The position numbers and the translations under genes were made by a program. Shown piece after piece: positions 45,563 to 57,141 of a DNA stretch of 64,000 nt. How positions within the stretch are numbered: the stretch's first letter is position 1; every line of letters begins with the position of its first letter. A model generated the notes under the pieces. That model did not search any database and was not told the DNA's origin. It saw only the letters and a program-made list of their open reading frames with translations. This DNA is from Adiantum capillus-veneris. Taxonomy: Eukaryota; Streptophyta; Polypodiopsida; Polypodiales; Pteridaceae. The stretch is from positions 142,918,741 through 142,982,740 of the forward strand of contig CM043945.1 of assembly GCA_014529385.2 (NCBI GenBank). The letters are read 5' to 3'.

Positions 45563-46857
45563 TACCATTTAATTTTCTATTGTAACATGTTCAGTAAAAC
45601 GGTATCTAGGCGATTAGTGTGATCGTAAATGAACTAGACCGCACCATGACGTCCCCGTATAATCACGACACTCATCGTACTATCTTAGCATATTTACGGT
45701 ATCACTTTTCATAAAAATAATTCCAGTAAAAGTCTTGTTTCTCCATCGTATGTCCGTTCTATATATCTGTGTATATATATATATATATAATGACTAAATC
45801 AATATTTTTGGGGGTTAGATAATCTCAAAAGCCGTTGCTTTTCAAAAGTGCTGAAAAGCGTGAAAATTTGAAAAAAAGCGTGAAAGGTTAAAGGAAGCAA
45901 GTTTATCTAAAATTGAGCCACAACTTCACCTGACCTACTTGGGTTAGGAAATGAACTTGCTTTTTATTGAAAAGCACCAAAAAGTATGAAAAGCACTCAA
46001 AAAGTAGATTTTTACAAAATTGAATGAAGTGTCCCTCTGACCTAATAAAACTTGGAAATGGCCTTGCTTTTCACTTCAAAACATTGCAGCGATGCACAAC
46101 AAGCATGTGAACTGAAAGTAAAGAAATGAGCATTAAAAATCTATTTTTCTTTTTTTTAAATGAGACCCAAAAGTTGAGAATAATTTTACACTTATCAAAA
46201 CTCTCAAAAAAGGCCTCAAACTTGAGCGGTTCTTGTCCCTATTTGCATTGTTTGTTTTGGGCTATCCACTCGTGCGATAGTTGTCGTTGCTTGATGGGTG
46301 TAGCTTGCTCATTGTAAAAAACATGGTTCCTCTCAATGTCTCTCCCTAACCCATGCATCCTCCTCTCTGCTACCATGTGTATCGCCCATGCATCCTCCTC
46401 CCACTTTTATCCACCCATCTTCCCCTTTTCCTTAATTAGAAGGGTGATACCCCTCAAAAAATGATTTCCAAAATCAAACCCACCCACCACATACAGCCAT
46501 AACAGCAAAAACTAAAGCCTCTGCCATATTGTTTTAGTGAAGTTCATCCTCCTATTGGCTCCTTTTGGCTCCTTCGATATTATATTCAATTCATCCCCAA
46601 GATTCCTTGGGATTCTCTAGTATGTCCCTTTCTAGAGATATACTACCCTTTCAAAAAAGTTGCAGGCTTCGAACACAAACCTTCAGGAGATCGCTCTCCC
46701 CAGATACTCCCGGATCCACTCGAGTGCCTTCGTTCGGATGCACTATCTTGTCACTCAAGTCATTAAAAAAACTTACCAAACCTCTATACGTGTCGCCCAG
46801 TTGAACTACGCAGGCGGTGACTGCTTGAGAGAGAGAGAGAAAAACGTGCCATCTCCA

Positions 46858-46858
<1 letters not shown>
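45563..46858. other. Unassigned interval
   Basis: A/T-rich, with an (AT)n tract near 45770-45790 and several GAAAAGC/AAAAGTG-type iterations at 45835-46090. No gene or element end is recognisable. Confidence 0.4.

Positions 46859-46946
<88 letters not shown>
46859..46946. repeat. Compound microsatellite (TG)25(AG)19
   Basis: About 50 bases of TG run directly into about 38 bases of AG. Any open frame across it is a low-complexity artefact. Confidence 0.93.
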
Positions 46947-46949
<3 letters not shown>

Positions 46950-48855
46950 GAGCCTCTTATGCTCCTGCCCAATACAATAAGGAACAAATTGCCATCGTTG
47001 CCTAGTCTTCGCTGCCTTTTCCTTCAATTTCCAGAGGGTATCACATGAGATACCCTCTAATAAAGCAATAAAAGGGATTGGGCCGCCCCTACTACTACTA
47101 CTCGCTCTTCTACTTTGTGGTGATTATTTGAAATTTGGACGCACTAGGATCAAACTCATGTGCAACAGAGAAGAATGAAGAGCTACTGCAATCACTTGGG
47201 CAAGAGTCCACGACGCTCAGATTGTGAGCCTTGTCCCTTCAAAAAAACCATTCCCTTTCATGCGCAACCACAGACTGTCGCGTTTGCGTCTTTATCCCTA
47301 ACAGTCTTCATGTCTTCATCCTTGCCACCAACGCTTTCCCGCACCCGCCCCATTGCATATGTGCAACAGTGTTGCCATCCGTCACCTCTTCACTCTGCTG
47401 TCGTCATGCGCCCACCATGTGGCATTGAACTCCTTTTTCCTATTTGATGCAAAGGGGGTCTTCTAAGATTCCCCCTAATAAAGCTCTCATATGTCTTTAT
47501 AAAATCACTTAGTGTAAACTCGTTCCAAATGGAAATGTAGGGCTCGAAAACTAATAACTTCATTATCCTCAACGTGGAGAATATGCTACACGATGTGGTG
47601 AGCCAAGTTTCTACTCTCTTAGCTTTTTGACACGTGGTTAGATAGCGTCGCTTGTTTTGCATTGTTGGACACCACCTTTCAATCATTGCTTGCTTTCTTC
47701 GTCAAACCCATCATGCGTTCTAGACCTTCCACTGTCCACCAAGTGTATGCTAGGTGTCAAGACGTGGCTTGCCCTTACGAGTTCCATGTCTTATACCACA
47801 TGACACTCACAATTGTCGGAAAGAAATGATGTCGCCCCGTAGGTTGGCTTATACCACAGGACATTTTGTGTCAACTTCCAACTTCACATTAATCAATTGA
47901 TCAAGAAACCCAATTTAACATGCCCAATGCATTGTCGTGACGCTCTATGCCCACTAGGAGGAAAGCAAAAGAATAATAAGTTTTTTCGGTAGAAGAATGG
48001 CAAGTAATGCCGTTTTTGCACCGAAGGTGACTAGAGATTGTGTATGGCAATGGTTCGGTTGATATGAAAGTCGAATGGGATATTTAGTGATGCTTGATTA
48101 ATATGTATGCCAAATGTGGTGAAGATGTAGTGCTTTGCTATGCTTTAGTAAACATGTATGCCTCTTGAGGCGAGGGGAGACGGGTTCTCAACCTCCGCCA
48201 TATGATGTGTGGGCAAGCTTGGCGGATCCGTGTTGCGACTCGGTGCAGTTCACGTCACTGTAGTGACCCCCGAAGAGCATCGCAAACGCCACCCTCTCTT
48301 TCCCTCGCTCTCGCGGCGTTGTTGGTAGCCATAGCCGACAGTGCAGGCTCTTTTCTTTCACATTATAATGCTCTAAGGCCTTTGGCCTTGGGCAATTCAC
48401 TCAAATTATTTAAGCAAGGGTGCATGCCCACCCCAGCACACACCCGTACTCAGGTTTTCCACCGGTTGTCGGCCAAGGCTCGACATAACCTCTTCGACAA
48501 GGGCCGAAAAAGTTGTCAACAGGCCGTCGATTTTCTGCACACTTTCAAAAATTGCAGAAATTGCAGAAGTTGGTAACGGTTAACTTTCGACGGCTTGGAG
48601 ATTTTCAAACAGGTATCTATTACAACTTGTTTCTTCAAGAAGATTAAGTCGTATGCGACGTCTGCGACGTTTCAAAGCAGACATTTATGTTTCAAGCAGT
48701 GTATTTGGATGATTAGACTTACAGATTGGACAAAGTTTTGACGGGAAGGCATAATTAGCACGGGTAATTATCATCGTTTGCGGTGCATACTACGGTTACG
48801 ACCTCTTCTGGAATAAAGGTATTCTTCTTTCTTTCCCTAGCACTGCACAGTTGCC
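46947..48855. other. Unassigned interval ahead of gypsy E
   Basis: No supported gene. The last part (about 48200-48855) should hold the leader and 5-prime LTR of gypsy E, but no primer site or LTR ends were found. A 124-codon frame at 48202-48576 has no recognisable motif. Confidence 0.4.
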
Positions 48856-50106
48856 ATGGATTCAGATATCAACATGACTTTTGATTTCGAGTACAATACG
48901 CCCGATCCTCTCAATGATGGCTCGCGGCCTGATACTCTCACGGAGGTACCCGCGAAGCTATGGGAGGAGATGACGCTTATGAATTGCTCGATATCCAAGA
49001 ATTTTGAGCACTTCAAGCACGCATATCGGTGATGGAAACGAATTTTGCATCACTAAATGAAAATGTTAGTAAATTATCCACTTTAGTGATACAGTTTATG
49101 TAGCAGCAGGCCAAGGGTCCTGCTGACATACACATGCATGAGCACGTAGCCGATCATGGGCAAGGCCCTCCTGGTCATGGCCAAGATCCATCTCCGGATT
49201 CTTTGCACTCTCTCACCGTGAAGGAGGTGGACGAGTTGTTGAAAAATACAAAGCCACCAACATTTAAGGGAGAGGACCAAGAGTGAAATAAGGATGCAGT
49301 GAATATCTTTCTCAGCAAGTGGGACGAAATTCACGCCTTACGGCGTACTCCGGATGCAGTGAAGGCGCTACAGACAAGTCTGATTCTGGAAGGCAAGGCC
49401 TATAAATGGTGGATGTCTCTCAAGGAGAAGAATATCATACCACAGATTTGGACAGCTTTTGAATCTATGTTTAGAAAAGAGTTCATGCCCATGAATGAGG
49501 CAGATAGAACAGCTTGGGAGACGTGTTCCATGCGCCAACACCCATCATTGCTTGAATATATCTCGCACTATCGGGATGTTACTCTCAAGTTGGAAGGGCT
49601 AGACACCTTTCAACAAGTACGTGGGTTTATCTGTGAAGCACGTCAAGTCTGAGGACCCTAAAACACTTGAGGAGGCCATAGTGAAAGCTCACATTCATGA
49701 TGATCTTGATGAGAAGAAATCACATAGTACTCACATATGTGCTAATACACATGGTAATACACGCACACAACATGGGCACAATAAAAGGAAATTTATAGTA
49801 GCCAACTCTAAAGCAGCTAAAAAACCCAAGGGGTTTCGAGGGCTTCTCTCTCCCCAAGAATTTGAGAAGGCTAAAAAAGAGTTATGTTTTCAATGTTTGG
49901 GAAGCGGCCATGGCAAAAAGGATTGTCCCAAGGGGAAATTTGCTACTCAAGGCAAAGAGAAAGCAGTGCACACGGTGCAGCTATTGCCTCTTGAGTCTTC
50001 CTCACGTTTCTCCAAGGTGGAGGTAACACTCACCGAGGTGGTGCATGAATGTTGTATCACAGCTTCCATGTGGCAACAAATCTTCGGTCCACATGATTTA
50101 GTATGA
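48856..50106 (+). pseudogene. Gypsy E gag
   Basis: ATG at 48856 (MDSDINMTFDFEYNTPDPLN). After a frameshift near 49030 it reads ISVMETNFASLNENVSKL and TVKEVDELLKNTKPPTFKGE, with a TAG and a TGA on the way. Then NIFLSKWDEIHALRR, KAYKWWMSLKEKNIIP, FESMFRKEFMPMNEADRTAW, the gag domain proper. After another shift at about 49640 a zinc knuckle CFQCLGSGHGKKDC (about 49887-49928). The organisation fits a gypsy gag; lineage not determined. Confidence 0.82.
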
Positions 50107-50796
50107 TGCACGGATCTCTTCAAGGGCACAAGGTGCATATCTTGGTAGATGACGGTGCTACTCACAATTTCATTAACTACAGATTACTGAAAAGACTCAA
50201 ATTGCCCCAAACTCTGAGTTCCCACCGCTACAAGGTAGAAATGATGAACGGCTATGATGCCGAAGTATGGGATACGCTGTACCGTTGGAAATTCAAGACT
50301 ATCCACATCCTTGGATTTCCAGGTTATAAATATGGAGCAGGCAGATGTGGTACTTGGTAGAGAGTGATTGCATATCCTAGGACCATCACTAAAGTGTAGC
50401 TATGAGCACAATAGTCTGATGTTTGAATCTCATGGCGCACATGTATTGTTGTTAGGAGAGATGGATGTACCTTCCTCACCACTGATATGTACAATAGAGG
50501 TTATTTCTGATAATGAAATAGAAGAAGTTTTCTTGTGTTACTCATTGTGTCATTTTCTTTCAAATGTTGAATCTGTTAAAAATTCCTCAATGTTGCATGC
50601 TTATCTCTCTTCTCTTCTAGCAATGACTACTTATCTCTCTTCTCAACAAGCAAAGGTTGCTAGGCAGTTAAAAGATTTAATGGAATTTCAAGTTGTTTTT
50701 CTTAATGATTTACCATCAAGATTACCATCGACACGATCTGTGCAACATGGCATAGACGTGGTTGCAGGCAGTAAACCAGTCAGTAAACCACCCTAG
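50103..50796 (+). pseudogene. Gypsy E protease and linker
   Basis: KVHILVDDGATHNFINYRLL carries the retropepsin active site with the usual DSG changed to DDG. A TAG at 50358 and a second frame (50368-50796) follow, with CSYEHNSLMFESHGAHVLL and FQVVFLNDLPSRLPSTRSV, the latter the typical lead-in to gypsy reverse transcriptase. Confidence 0.75.
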
Positions 50797-50969
50797 AGAA
50801 TGAGTCATTTTGAGGCTACTGAGGTGGAATGTCAACTTGCTAACTATCTTAGCAGAGGGTTTATTCAACCGAGTTCTTCACCATGGGCTTCTCCTATCCT
50901 ATTGGTGAAGAAAAAGGATGGTAGTATGCACATGTGCGTAGACTACCATGGGTTAAACACGGTCAATGT
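50797..50969 (+). pseudogene. Gypsy E reverse transcriptase, N-terminal part
   Basis: QLANYLSRGFIQPSSSPWAS, PILLVKKKDGSMHMCVDYHG and LNTVN, then interrupted by copia D. The missing VKNRYPL follows the insertion at 59122. Confidence 0.88.
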
Positions 50970-51194
50970 TGTAGAGTGCGCAGGTGATGGACAAGGTAGA
51001 AAAGAAGACTACGCACACACACCAACACACATCGAGACACACACACACAATCGTTACCCTGCAGCAGCCATTCAACGAGCTACTCTTCTCTTCTTCTCTT
51101 TTAACTATTATCCAAAGTATATTTACAACATAGTATAGCCAGTGTCCAACCCATAGCACAATGGACATATTCTTTAACATCATATTCTTTAACA
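50970..51194 (-). repeat. Copia D 3-prime LTR (225 bp)
   Basis: Matches 58900-59119 with several substitutions and indels. It carries an extra 15 bases (a second TTAAAGAATATGA-type unit) at its start. The purine tract GAGCTTGAGGGGGAGTG lies just upstream on the minus strand (about 51195-51211). Confidence 0.9.
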
Positions 51195-53042
51195 CTCCCC
51201 CTCAAGCTCAGAGTGAGCTTGCATATGATGGATTCCCAATGCTTCACGAAAGTAGCAAAACTTCTCCTTTCCAAGAGCTTTTGTGAATATATCTGCAACT
51301 TGATCATTTGTCTTCACATACACCAAATCAATCTCACCTGCCAAAACTTTTTCTCTAATGAATTGATAATGTACTTCAATGTGTTTGATGCGAGCATGGT
51401 AAACTGAATTCTTTGCCAACATGATGCTCCTAATATTGTCACAATATATAATGACACTGTCAAGATAGTCAAAACCAAAGTCTACCATAAGTACTCTCAA
51501 CCATGACTCTTCACATGCTGCCAAAGCTGCTCCACGATATTCAGCTTCTGTACTTGATAATGCTACAGTTGATTGCTTCTTGCTACTCCAACTTATCATA
51601 CCATTGCCAATGGAAAATGCATAACCACTTGTAGATCTTCTATCCATAAAATCTCCTGCCCAATCTGCATCTGTGTAACCATAAAGACAAGGCTTCCCAT
51701 TCTTTTCATAAAACATTCCATAACTGACAGTGGCTTTCACATATCTCATAATCCATCTCACTGCATCAAGATGACTTTTACATGGCTTTTGCATGAATTG
51801 ACTCACAATACCCACTGCATAACTCAAATCTGGCCTTGTTATTGTCAAGTAAATAAGGCTTCCAACCATCTTGCAATACATAGTGACATCCTCAATGTAA
51901 TGTCCATCATCAAACAACTTCACATTTTGATCAAGAGGTGTATCAACCGGTTTGCACGCTGTCATTCCATACTTCTCAAGCATATCCAACGCGTATTGTC
52001 TTTGTATCATCCAAATTCTTGATAAAGTGTTGGCAATTTCAATTCCCAAGAAATATCTCAACTCACCAAGATCCTTCATGTTGAATTCTCTCAACAAACT
52101 CTTCTTGACATGCAAAATTTGCTCATCATGACTTCCAGTGAGAATCAAGTCATCAACATAGATAACAATAACGACGATCTCTCCATCAACATGCTTCAAA
52201 AACAATGAGTGATCAGCAGTAGACTGTTTAAATCCAATCTTCTTCAAGAATCTAGTTATCTTTTCACACCAAGCTCTAGATGCTTGCTTCAAACCATACA
52301 ATGCTTTCTTCAACTTACACACATAATATGGAAACTCTGGATGTTGATAACCCTCTGGCTGTATCATATAAATTTCTTCTTCCAAGTCACCATTCAAGAA
52401 TGCATTATCCACATCCATTTGCCGTAACTTCCAACCGAACATACTTACCATTGCTATCACCAATCTGACTGTTGTCATCTTTGTAACTGGACTAAATGTA
52501 TCATCATAATCAAGACCTTTTGTTTGTGCATAACCTTTAGCAACAAGTCTCGCTTTGTATCTTTCCACACTACCATCTGACTTGCACTTGACTTTGTATA
52601 CCCATTTTGAACCAATTGCTTTCTTTCCACTTGACAAGCGAACCAAATCCCAAGTGTCATTCTTCACAAGAGCATCCATCTCATCATCCATAGCTGACTC
52701 CCATTCTGATTTTCCAATTGCCTCTTGAAAACATGTAGGCTCTTTATGTTGCACACGTGAAACCATGTATGCATAATTTGTACGCATGTAACCGTTGTAT
52801 GTCAATCCATCAACTGGATAACGCACCCTCTCTGATCTTCTCAACTGTGGTGCACTCTTCTCTTCAACTCTTGCATATGGGGGTACATATTTATCAATAT
52901 GCTTACTGCCAGGTGTCCTCAAATGTGGTAAACCATGCTCTTCATCGAGGCTTTCATCTCCAGAACACTCTTCAACCACTTTCTTCTTGCCTTTCTCGTC
53001 TTGCTTCTTATCTCGCAAACGACCGCTCCATGGGTTGAGAAT
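51195..53042 (-). pseudogene. Copia D reverse transcriptase-RNase H
   Basis: An intact 609-codon frame (53018-51189), in phase with the integrase frame upstream and separated from it by one TGA at 53043. Motifs: WVYKVKCKSDGSVERYKARL, FSPVTKMTTVRLV, QMDVDNAFLNGDLEEE, KALYGLKQASRAW, VIYVDDLILTG (about 52140), FNMKDLGELRYFLGIE. RNase H: YTDADWAGDFMDRRSTSGYA, ALSSTEAEYRGAA, CDNIRSIMLA and DQVADIFTKAL. All catalytic acids appear to be present. It ends just inside the 3-prime LTR. The best preserved enzyme in the window. Confidence 0.93.
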
Positions 53043-53610
53043 TCATGTACTCTCCTCTGCCATATGTGGTCCTGAAATAGTTCTTGTTGATGGTACTGGC
53101 TTATCAACAACATGACGCACATTCTCTTGCTCTTCATACTCATCTTCTATCATCACTGGCTTTGGTTTATACCATGGTTCATGCTCACAAAATCTGACAT
53201 CTCTACTGACATAAACTTGTCTTGTCGTAGGATCATAGCACTTGTAACCTTTCTTTTCAACTGGGTATCCCAAGAATATACACTTCACTGCCTTTGGCTC
53301 CATCTTCTTTCTTACTTCATTTGGCACATGAACATAGCAAACACATCCAAAAACTTTCATGTAGGAAACTATTGGCTTGATCCCATAAAGTCTCTCATAA
53401 GGTGAAATTTCATGAATGGCAGTTGTTGGTGTTCGATTCATAATGTGTAATGCTGTATGAACTGCTTCAGCCCAATATGTTAATGGCATATTCATCTCAT
53501 TCATCATGGCTCTTGCAATCTCTGCTATGACTCTATTCTTTCTCTCGGCAACTCCATTTTGTTGTGGTGTGTATCTGCAAGTAATATCATCAAAACTGTG
53601 TGACATGAAC
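53043..53610 (-). pseudogene. Copia D integrase, C-terminal half only
   Basis: Starts abruptly at TCRYTPQQNGVAERKNRVIA, keeping the final catalytic Glu region but not the zinc-binding part or the first two Asp. Then NEMNMPLTYWAEAVHTALHI, VFGCVCYVHVPNEVRKKMEP, KCIFLGYPVEKKGYKCYDPT and a linker. Joined on its upstream side to gag in a different frame. Confidence 0.87.
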
Positions 53611-54168
53611 AGATATAGATGTATCCAATGACTTGTATCCCGGTCCCAAACCATTCAATGTCATTGAAACTAAGTCATCATCTGGAACTTCAACATTAAT
53701 GCTCGCAAGATCTTCCTGTATTTGCTTTATCTCTGTCACATAATCTGATATGGATCTATTTCCTCGCCATACACAATGTAACCTTTGCTTCAAGTGAATT
53801 TTTCGTGGTTCTGTATTCGAGCTGTTCATTCTTGCTAGTATCTCCCATGCTTCCTTTAGAGATTGAGCCTTCTTCACATGTGATATAAAGAAGTCACTAA
53901 TGCATAGTGAAATCCAATGCATCACTTTCCTTGAATTCTCGATCCACTTCTTGTAAGCTTCTACTCCTGCTTGCCATGTTTTATGTGCTTCAACATTCTC
54001 TCTATTTGGTTCCAAACCAACCTCAGGACACTCTTGTTCACCTATAATATAATCCCATAAACCTTTGCCCATGGTAAAGTTCTCCATCCTGTAAGACCAT
54101 ATGCTGTAGTTCTCTCTGGTTAGCTTCTCTCCAACAATCTGTGTGACTTGAGTTGAACTTTCTGCCAT
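53590..54168 (-). pseudogene. Copia D gag, N-terminal part
   Basis: MAESSTQVTQIVGEKLTREN at 54168, then YSIWSYRMENFTMGKGLWDY, HWISLCISDFFISHVKKAQS, SNTEPRKIHLKQRLHCVWRG and NGLGPGYKSLDTS. This is the copia gag type of DUF4219/UBN2. It runs into the integrase remnant near 53600 without zinc knuckle or protease. The frame also extends upstream to 54246, but MAESS is the likely start because the conserved leader motif lies 33 bases before it. Confidence 0.87.
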
Positions 54169-55042
54169 CTTCACTCTCTCAATTTCTTCTAAAGTATTTT
54201 GACAAAATTTCGGCAGAGTTTCGTTTGTATTTGGACAATATCTCAAGTGACAATCTCAACCAAAGTGCTCATAAACACTGACAGAAAATCTCTCACTGCC
54301 AAGGGAAAATCCACTGACTCACTTGCCACAGACTGACTCAGTACTATGCATAAATACTCTAAAACAATGTCCACATGGACCTGTATACAAATGCAATCCA
54401 TACGCTGTCCTGTACCACATATCCATACATCCACCTTCTTCCCATAGTCATAAACGGCACATGAGGTCCTTCGCGGGGCCAGTCGGGGGTTCGCTCCGGT
54501 ACCTAATCCACCTTGCCAAGGTACCAAAGCTCCCAAGGCAAGGCTTCAAAAAACCTCACTCGACCCTCACAAAGGCTGCAGTTTTCCAAAATACATTGAC
54601 CGCATATCCATACATAACCACAAAGTACTCAATCTGACAATATAACCGCCTCAACTTCTTCCCACAACCTTTCTTACATAGGCGGCTGTCCATAACAGAC
54701 CCACAACAACCAAACATAATCTTCGATAACACAATATCATGATGAAAAATATCTATGTTGCTCTCCAAAACCTGTGTAAATGCTGAATTCTTCACCTGTA
54801 ACCTGTAAATCTACTGCCGAGTACAAAACTGGACATCTCCTATGCTTGTGTGAGCTGGCTGTTTGCTGCAAAAAATTACAGATTTTGGAAAATCTGAGTA
54901 TGCCAATGCGTTCGGAATGCCCAAAAACATAAAGATAGACTCCTGGATCACTATATTCCGAGTTCGGGTGAGGGAGTTATGGCCAAAAAAACCTCTCTTT
55001 TTTGTTGTTTTCCGGAGCTGCGGAAATCTGTGTATAGACTGT
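54169..55042 (-). other. Copia D leader, distal part
   Basis: Untranslated. Carries one copy of the shared leader motif (54201-54230) 33 bases before gag, and a block at 54548-54582 nearly identical to 3946-3979 of copia A. Copia F is inserted at its upstream end; the first 35 leader bases lie at 58865-58899. Confidence 0.75.
54201..54230 (-). promoter_or_regulatory. Shared copia leader motif, copia D copy
   Basis: Sense strand reads ATACAAACGAAACTCTGCCG then AAATTTTGTC, corresponding to TTACAAAGGAGACTCTGCC in A/B. Same distance to gag as in A and B. Confidence 0.6.
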
Positions 55043-55232
55043 TGAAGGGGATCGGGGAGCACCACAGACGGAGAGTGAGAGAGAGAGAAGGAGACACGAC
55101 ACACAATGTGGGTGGGGAGACTCCAAAGAGTGAGCAGCCCCCTATACACTTATGCTATGTATAAGGTATACAAGTCAGTGGGCGCCCAGACTCTGGGCGG
55201 CCGGGCAAGGCACAGGCGCCTATACCCCAACA
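55043..55232 (-). repeat. Copia F 3-prime LTR (190 bp)
   Basis: TG/CA ends on the minus strand; 3 differences from 58675-58864. Preceded on the minus strand by AAGTGGGAGGT (55233-55243). Confidence 0.95.
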
Positions 55233-55311
55233 ACCTCCCACTTAAAGGCGACTGTGCCTTTAAGCAAGGGAACCTAGTCTAAAAACTACAAAAGGTGAGA
55301 GAAAACCGCTC

Positions 55312-55740
55312 TCAACCTATGCCCACTGGCTGGCTGTGATCGTGTGCATCCGGCTGTCCTGCTCCCGTGTAAGTCCATACACCACCAGACATACCACACA
55401 TGTACTGCAAGTATGTACGCAATACCTGCATATCTCCCTCGTGCACTATGCCATCATCAATCAACAAACGACTGACAACCCCGACTGCAAATGCTCCCAC
55501 TGCAGCTGCGATATCCGGTCTCAAGATCAACATCTCATACATGAGACCACCGAATGCCGATGCAATGCTAGTGGGCCCTGCTAGCTCTACGGAGCATGCA
55601 TCAACATATATATCCCTGGCAATAGGCATCTCAGACTGACAAGGCATGTCAGCCACATGCATCTCCTGACTGTCCGCAAAAGACGCATCAACCTATCGTG
55701 CAACCTCAGAGCAAACCAGCTGCTCTAGGTGTCTGCTGGA
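55312..55740 (-). pseudogene. Copia F remnant of reverse transcriptase end and RNase H start
   Basis: ASAFGGLMYEMLILRPDIAA and VGVVSRLLIDDGIVHEGDMQ correspond to the copia segment SAVGSLMYAM...RPDIAFAVGVVSRF seen in B. A small in-frame insertion (AVGAFAVG) is present. The frame closes after HSQPVGIG near the polypurine tract. No catalytic residues remain. Confidence 0.75.
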
Positions 55741-55749
55741 AGACATATC

Positions 55750-56787
55750 CTACACAACTATATCCCCATGCTCATTGTCGAGCATAGAAAGGAATGATTG
55801 CATAATCGTTGACATCTCAGTCTCCTCTGCAATCATCCACTGTAAACATGACCACTCAATATGTTGTGACTCACTAGAGCTCTCATGCTCTAACTCCGTA
55901 TGCATAGACTCTTGCACAACGTCCTCCTGTCGTGACTCACTAGAGCAAGACCGCTCTACCTGTCTATCCTGCATAGAAGTATCTCGCACAACTGACTCTC
56001 TCCTTTGCTCAGTCACTAGCAAAGCATGTATGTCTGACTCTGTCACCTCTCTGTGTGACTGCTCAAGTCGTGCCCCAACTGTGTGCACAACGAGCTCACT
56101 ACTCTGCACTCCATGCAAAGTACCCTGCAACCCATGAGCAAAAGAGACTCGCCTGTTCTCTCGCTCTCTACCTGGCTGCATGATCACAGAGACAACTTCG
56201 TCTCTCCCGTGATCCACATGCAATGGGTAACCTGTACCACTCCTGGCACCTCTCGCAATCACTAGCAAACCCAAATGCATAACAAAATCTCGCTCTCGTA
56301 GCGAAATTTGACATCCACAATCTCTAAGCTGACCAATCGAGATCAAACTCACTGTCAAATCTGGTACATAGCGCACATGTTGTAACAAGTAAGATGCAGC
56401 ACTCGGTAATGACAGTCTCACATCTCCTGCACCTGCTATCGCATGTACCGATCCATCGGTCAAATGTACACTGCCAAGCATCCCGCTAGAATAGCTACAA
56501 AACCATTCACGATGCGGCGTGACATGAAACATAGCATCTGCGTCTAGCAACCACTGCGAAGGGAGTGCACTATCCACATGTATAGCATCTCGTGCATAGC
56601 TCGAGGTAAAAGTGACATCCCTGTCACTAGTATACTCCGACACTACATGTGCCTCAACTGTCAAAGCAAGTGAGTCCATGGCATCACTCCATACATCTCT
56701 GAGACTGCCATGTCTCCTACGATGTCGCATACGACGAAAACAGCGCCGTCTAACGTGTCCAAAATGACCACAATACCAACATGTTAC
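55750..56787 (-). pseudogene. Copia F zinc knuckle, degraded protease and unusual tail
   Basis: In phase after the gag stop: CWYCGHFGHVRRRC (zinc knuckle), then an open 326-codon frame. The protease segment is WLLDADAMFHVTPHREWF, with DSG changed to DAD, followed by VHLTDGSVHAIAGAGDVRLS and VRYVPDLTVSLISIGQL, and a gag-pre-integrase-like part. The last 100 or so residues (about 56040-55750) are Glu/Ser/His-rich (SSESRQEDVVQESMHTELEH) and match no retroelement enzyme I know. Confidence 0.75.
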
Positions 56788-57141
56788 CTATCGGCGTGCT
56801 CGTGAATGTACATGTCTCACACGAGTCCGTGATGACTCATATCTATCATACATTTCATGTAATCTACACCAAAGTGCTCTCGAAGTAGTCTCATACATAA
56901 CAAGAGCATATACAGATTCCGCAAGGTGCAAAGAGAGTGTAGATAGTGCCATCTCTTCTAGCTCCTGCCACTGATCGTCAGACATGTTTGAAGGTCTACC
57001 TGCATCACCACTCAAAGGTCCATGCAACCCTCGCTGTGTCAATGCGTCAAGCATACACTCTCTCCATGCCGCAAAGTCTGACCCATCAAACATGCGCATC
57101 TGTGAGAGGTCACAATCTGATCGATCGCCTGTCTCTGCCAT
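56788..57141 (-). pseudogene. Copia F gag, N-terminal half
   Basis: Likely start at 57141 (MAETGDRSDCDLSQMRMFDG). DFAAWRECMLDALTQRGLHG and QELEEMALSTLSLHLAESVY align with B gag (WSEMDELALSTIMLTLAESV). After RYESSRTRVRHVHSRARR a single TAG (56788-56790) precedes the zinc knuckle in the same frame. The middle and C-terminal part of gag is deleted. The frame is also open upstream to 57384, but that part is hydrophobic leader, probably untranslated. Confidence 0.8.

Noticed and set aside
46660-46987. Open frames on both strands around 46660-47027
   Set aside because: They run through a (TG)n(AG)n tract and consist of low-complexity repeats; no gene evidence.
48202-48576. 124-codon frame ahead of gypsy E as a host gene
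   Set aside because: No motif, and it lies where the E leader is expected.
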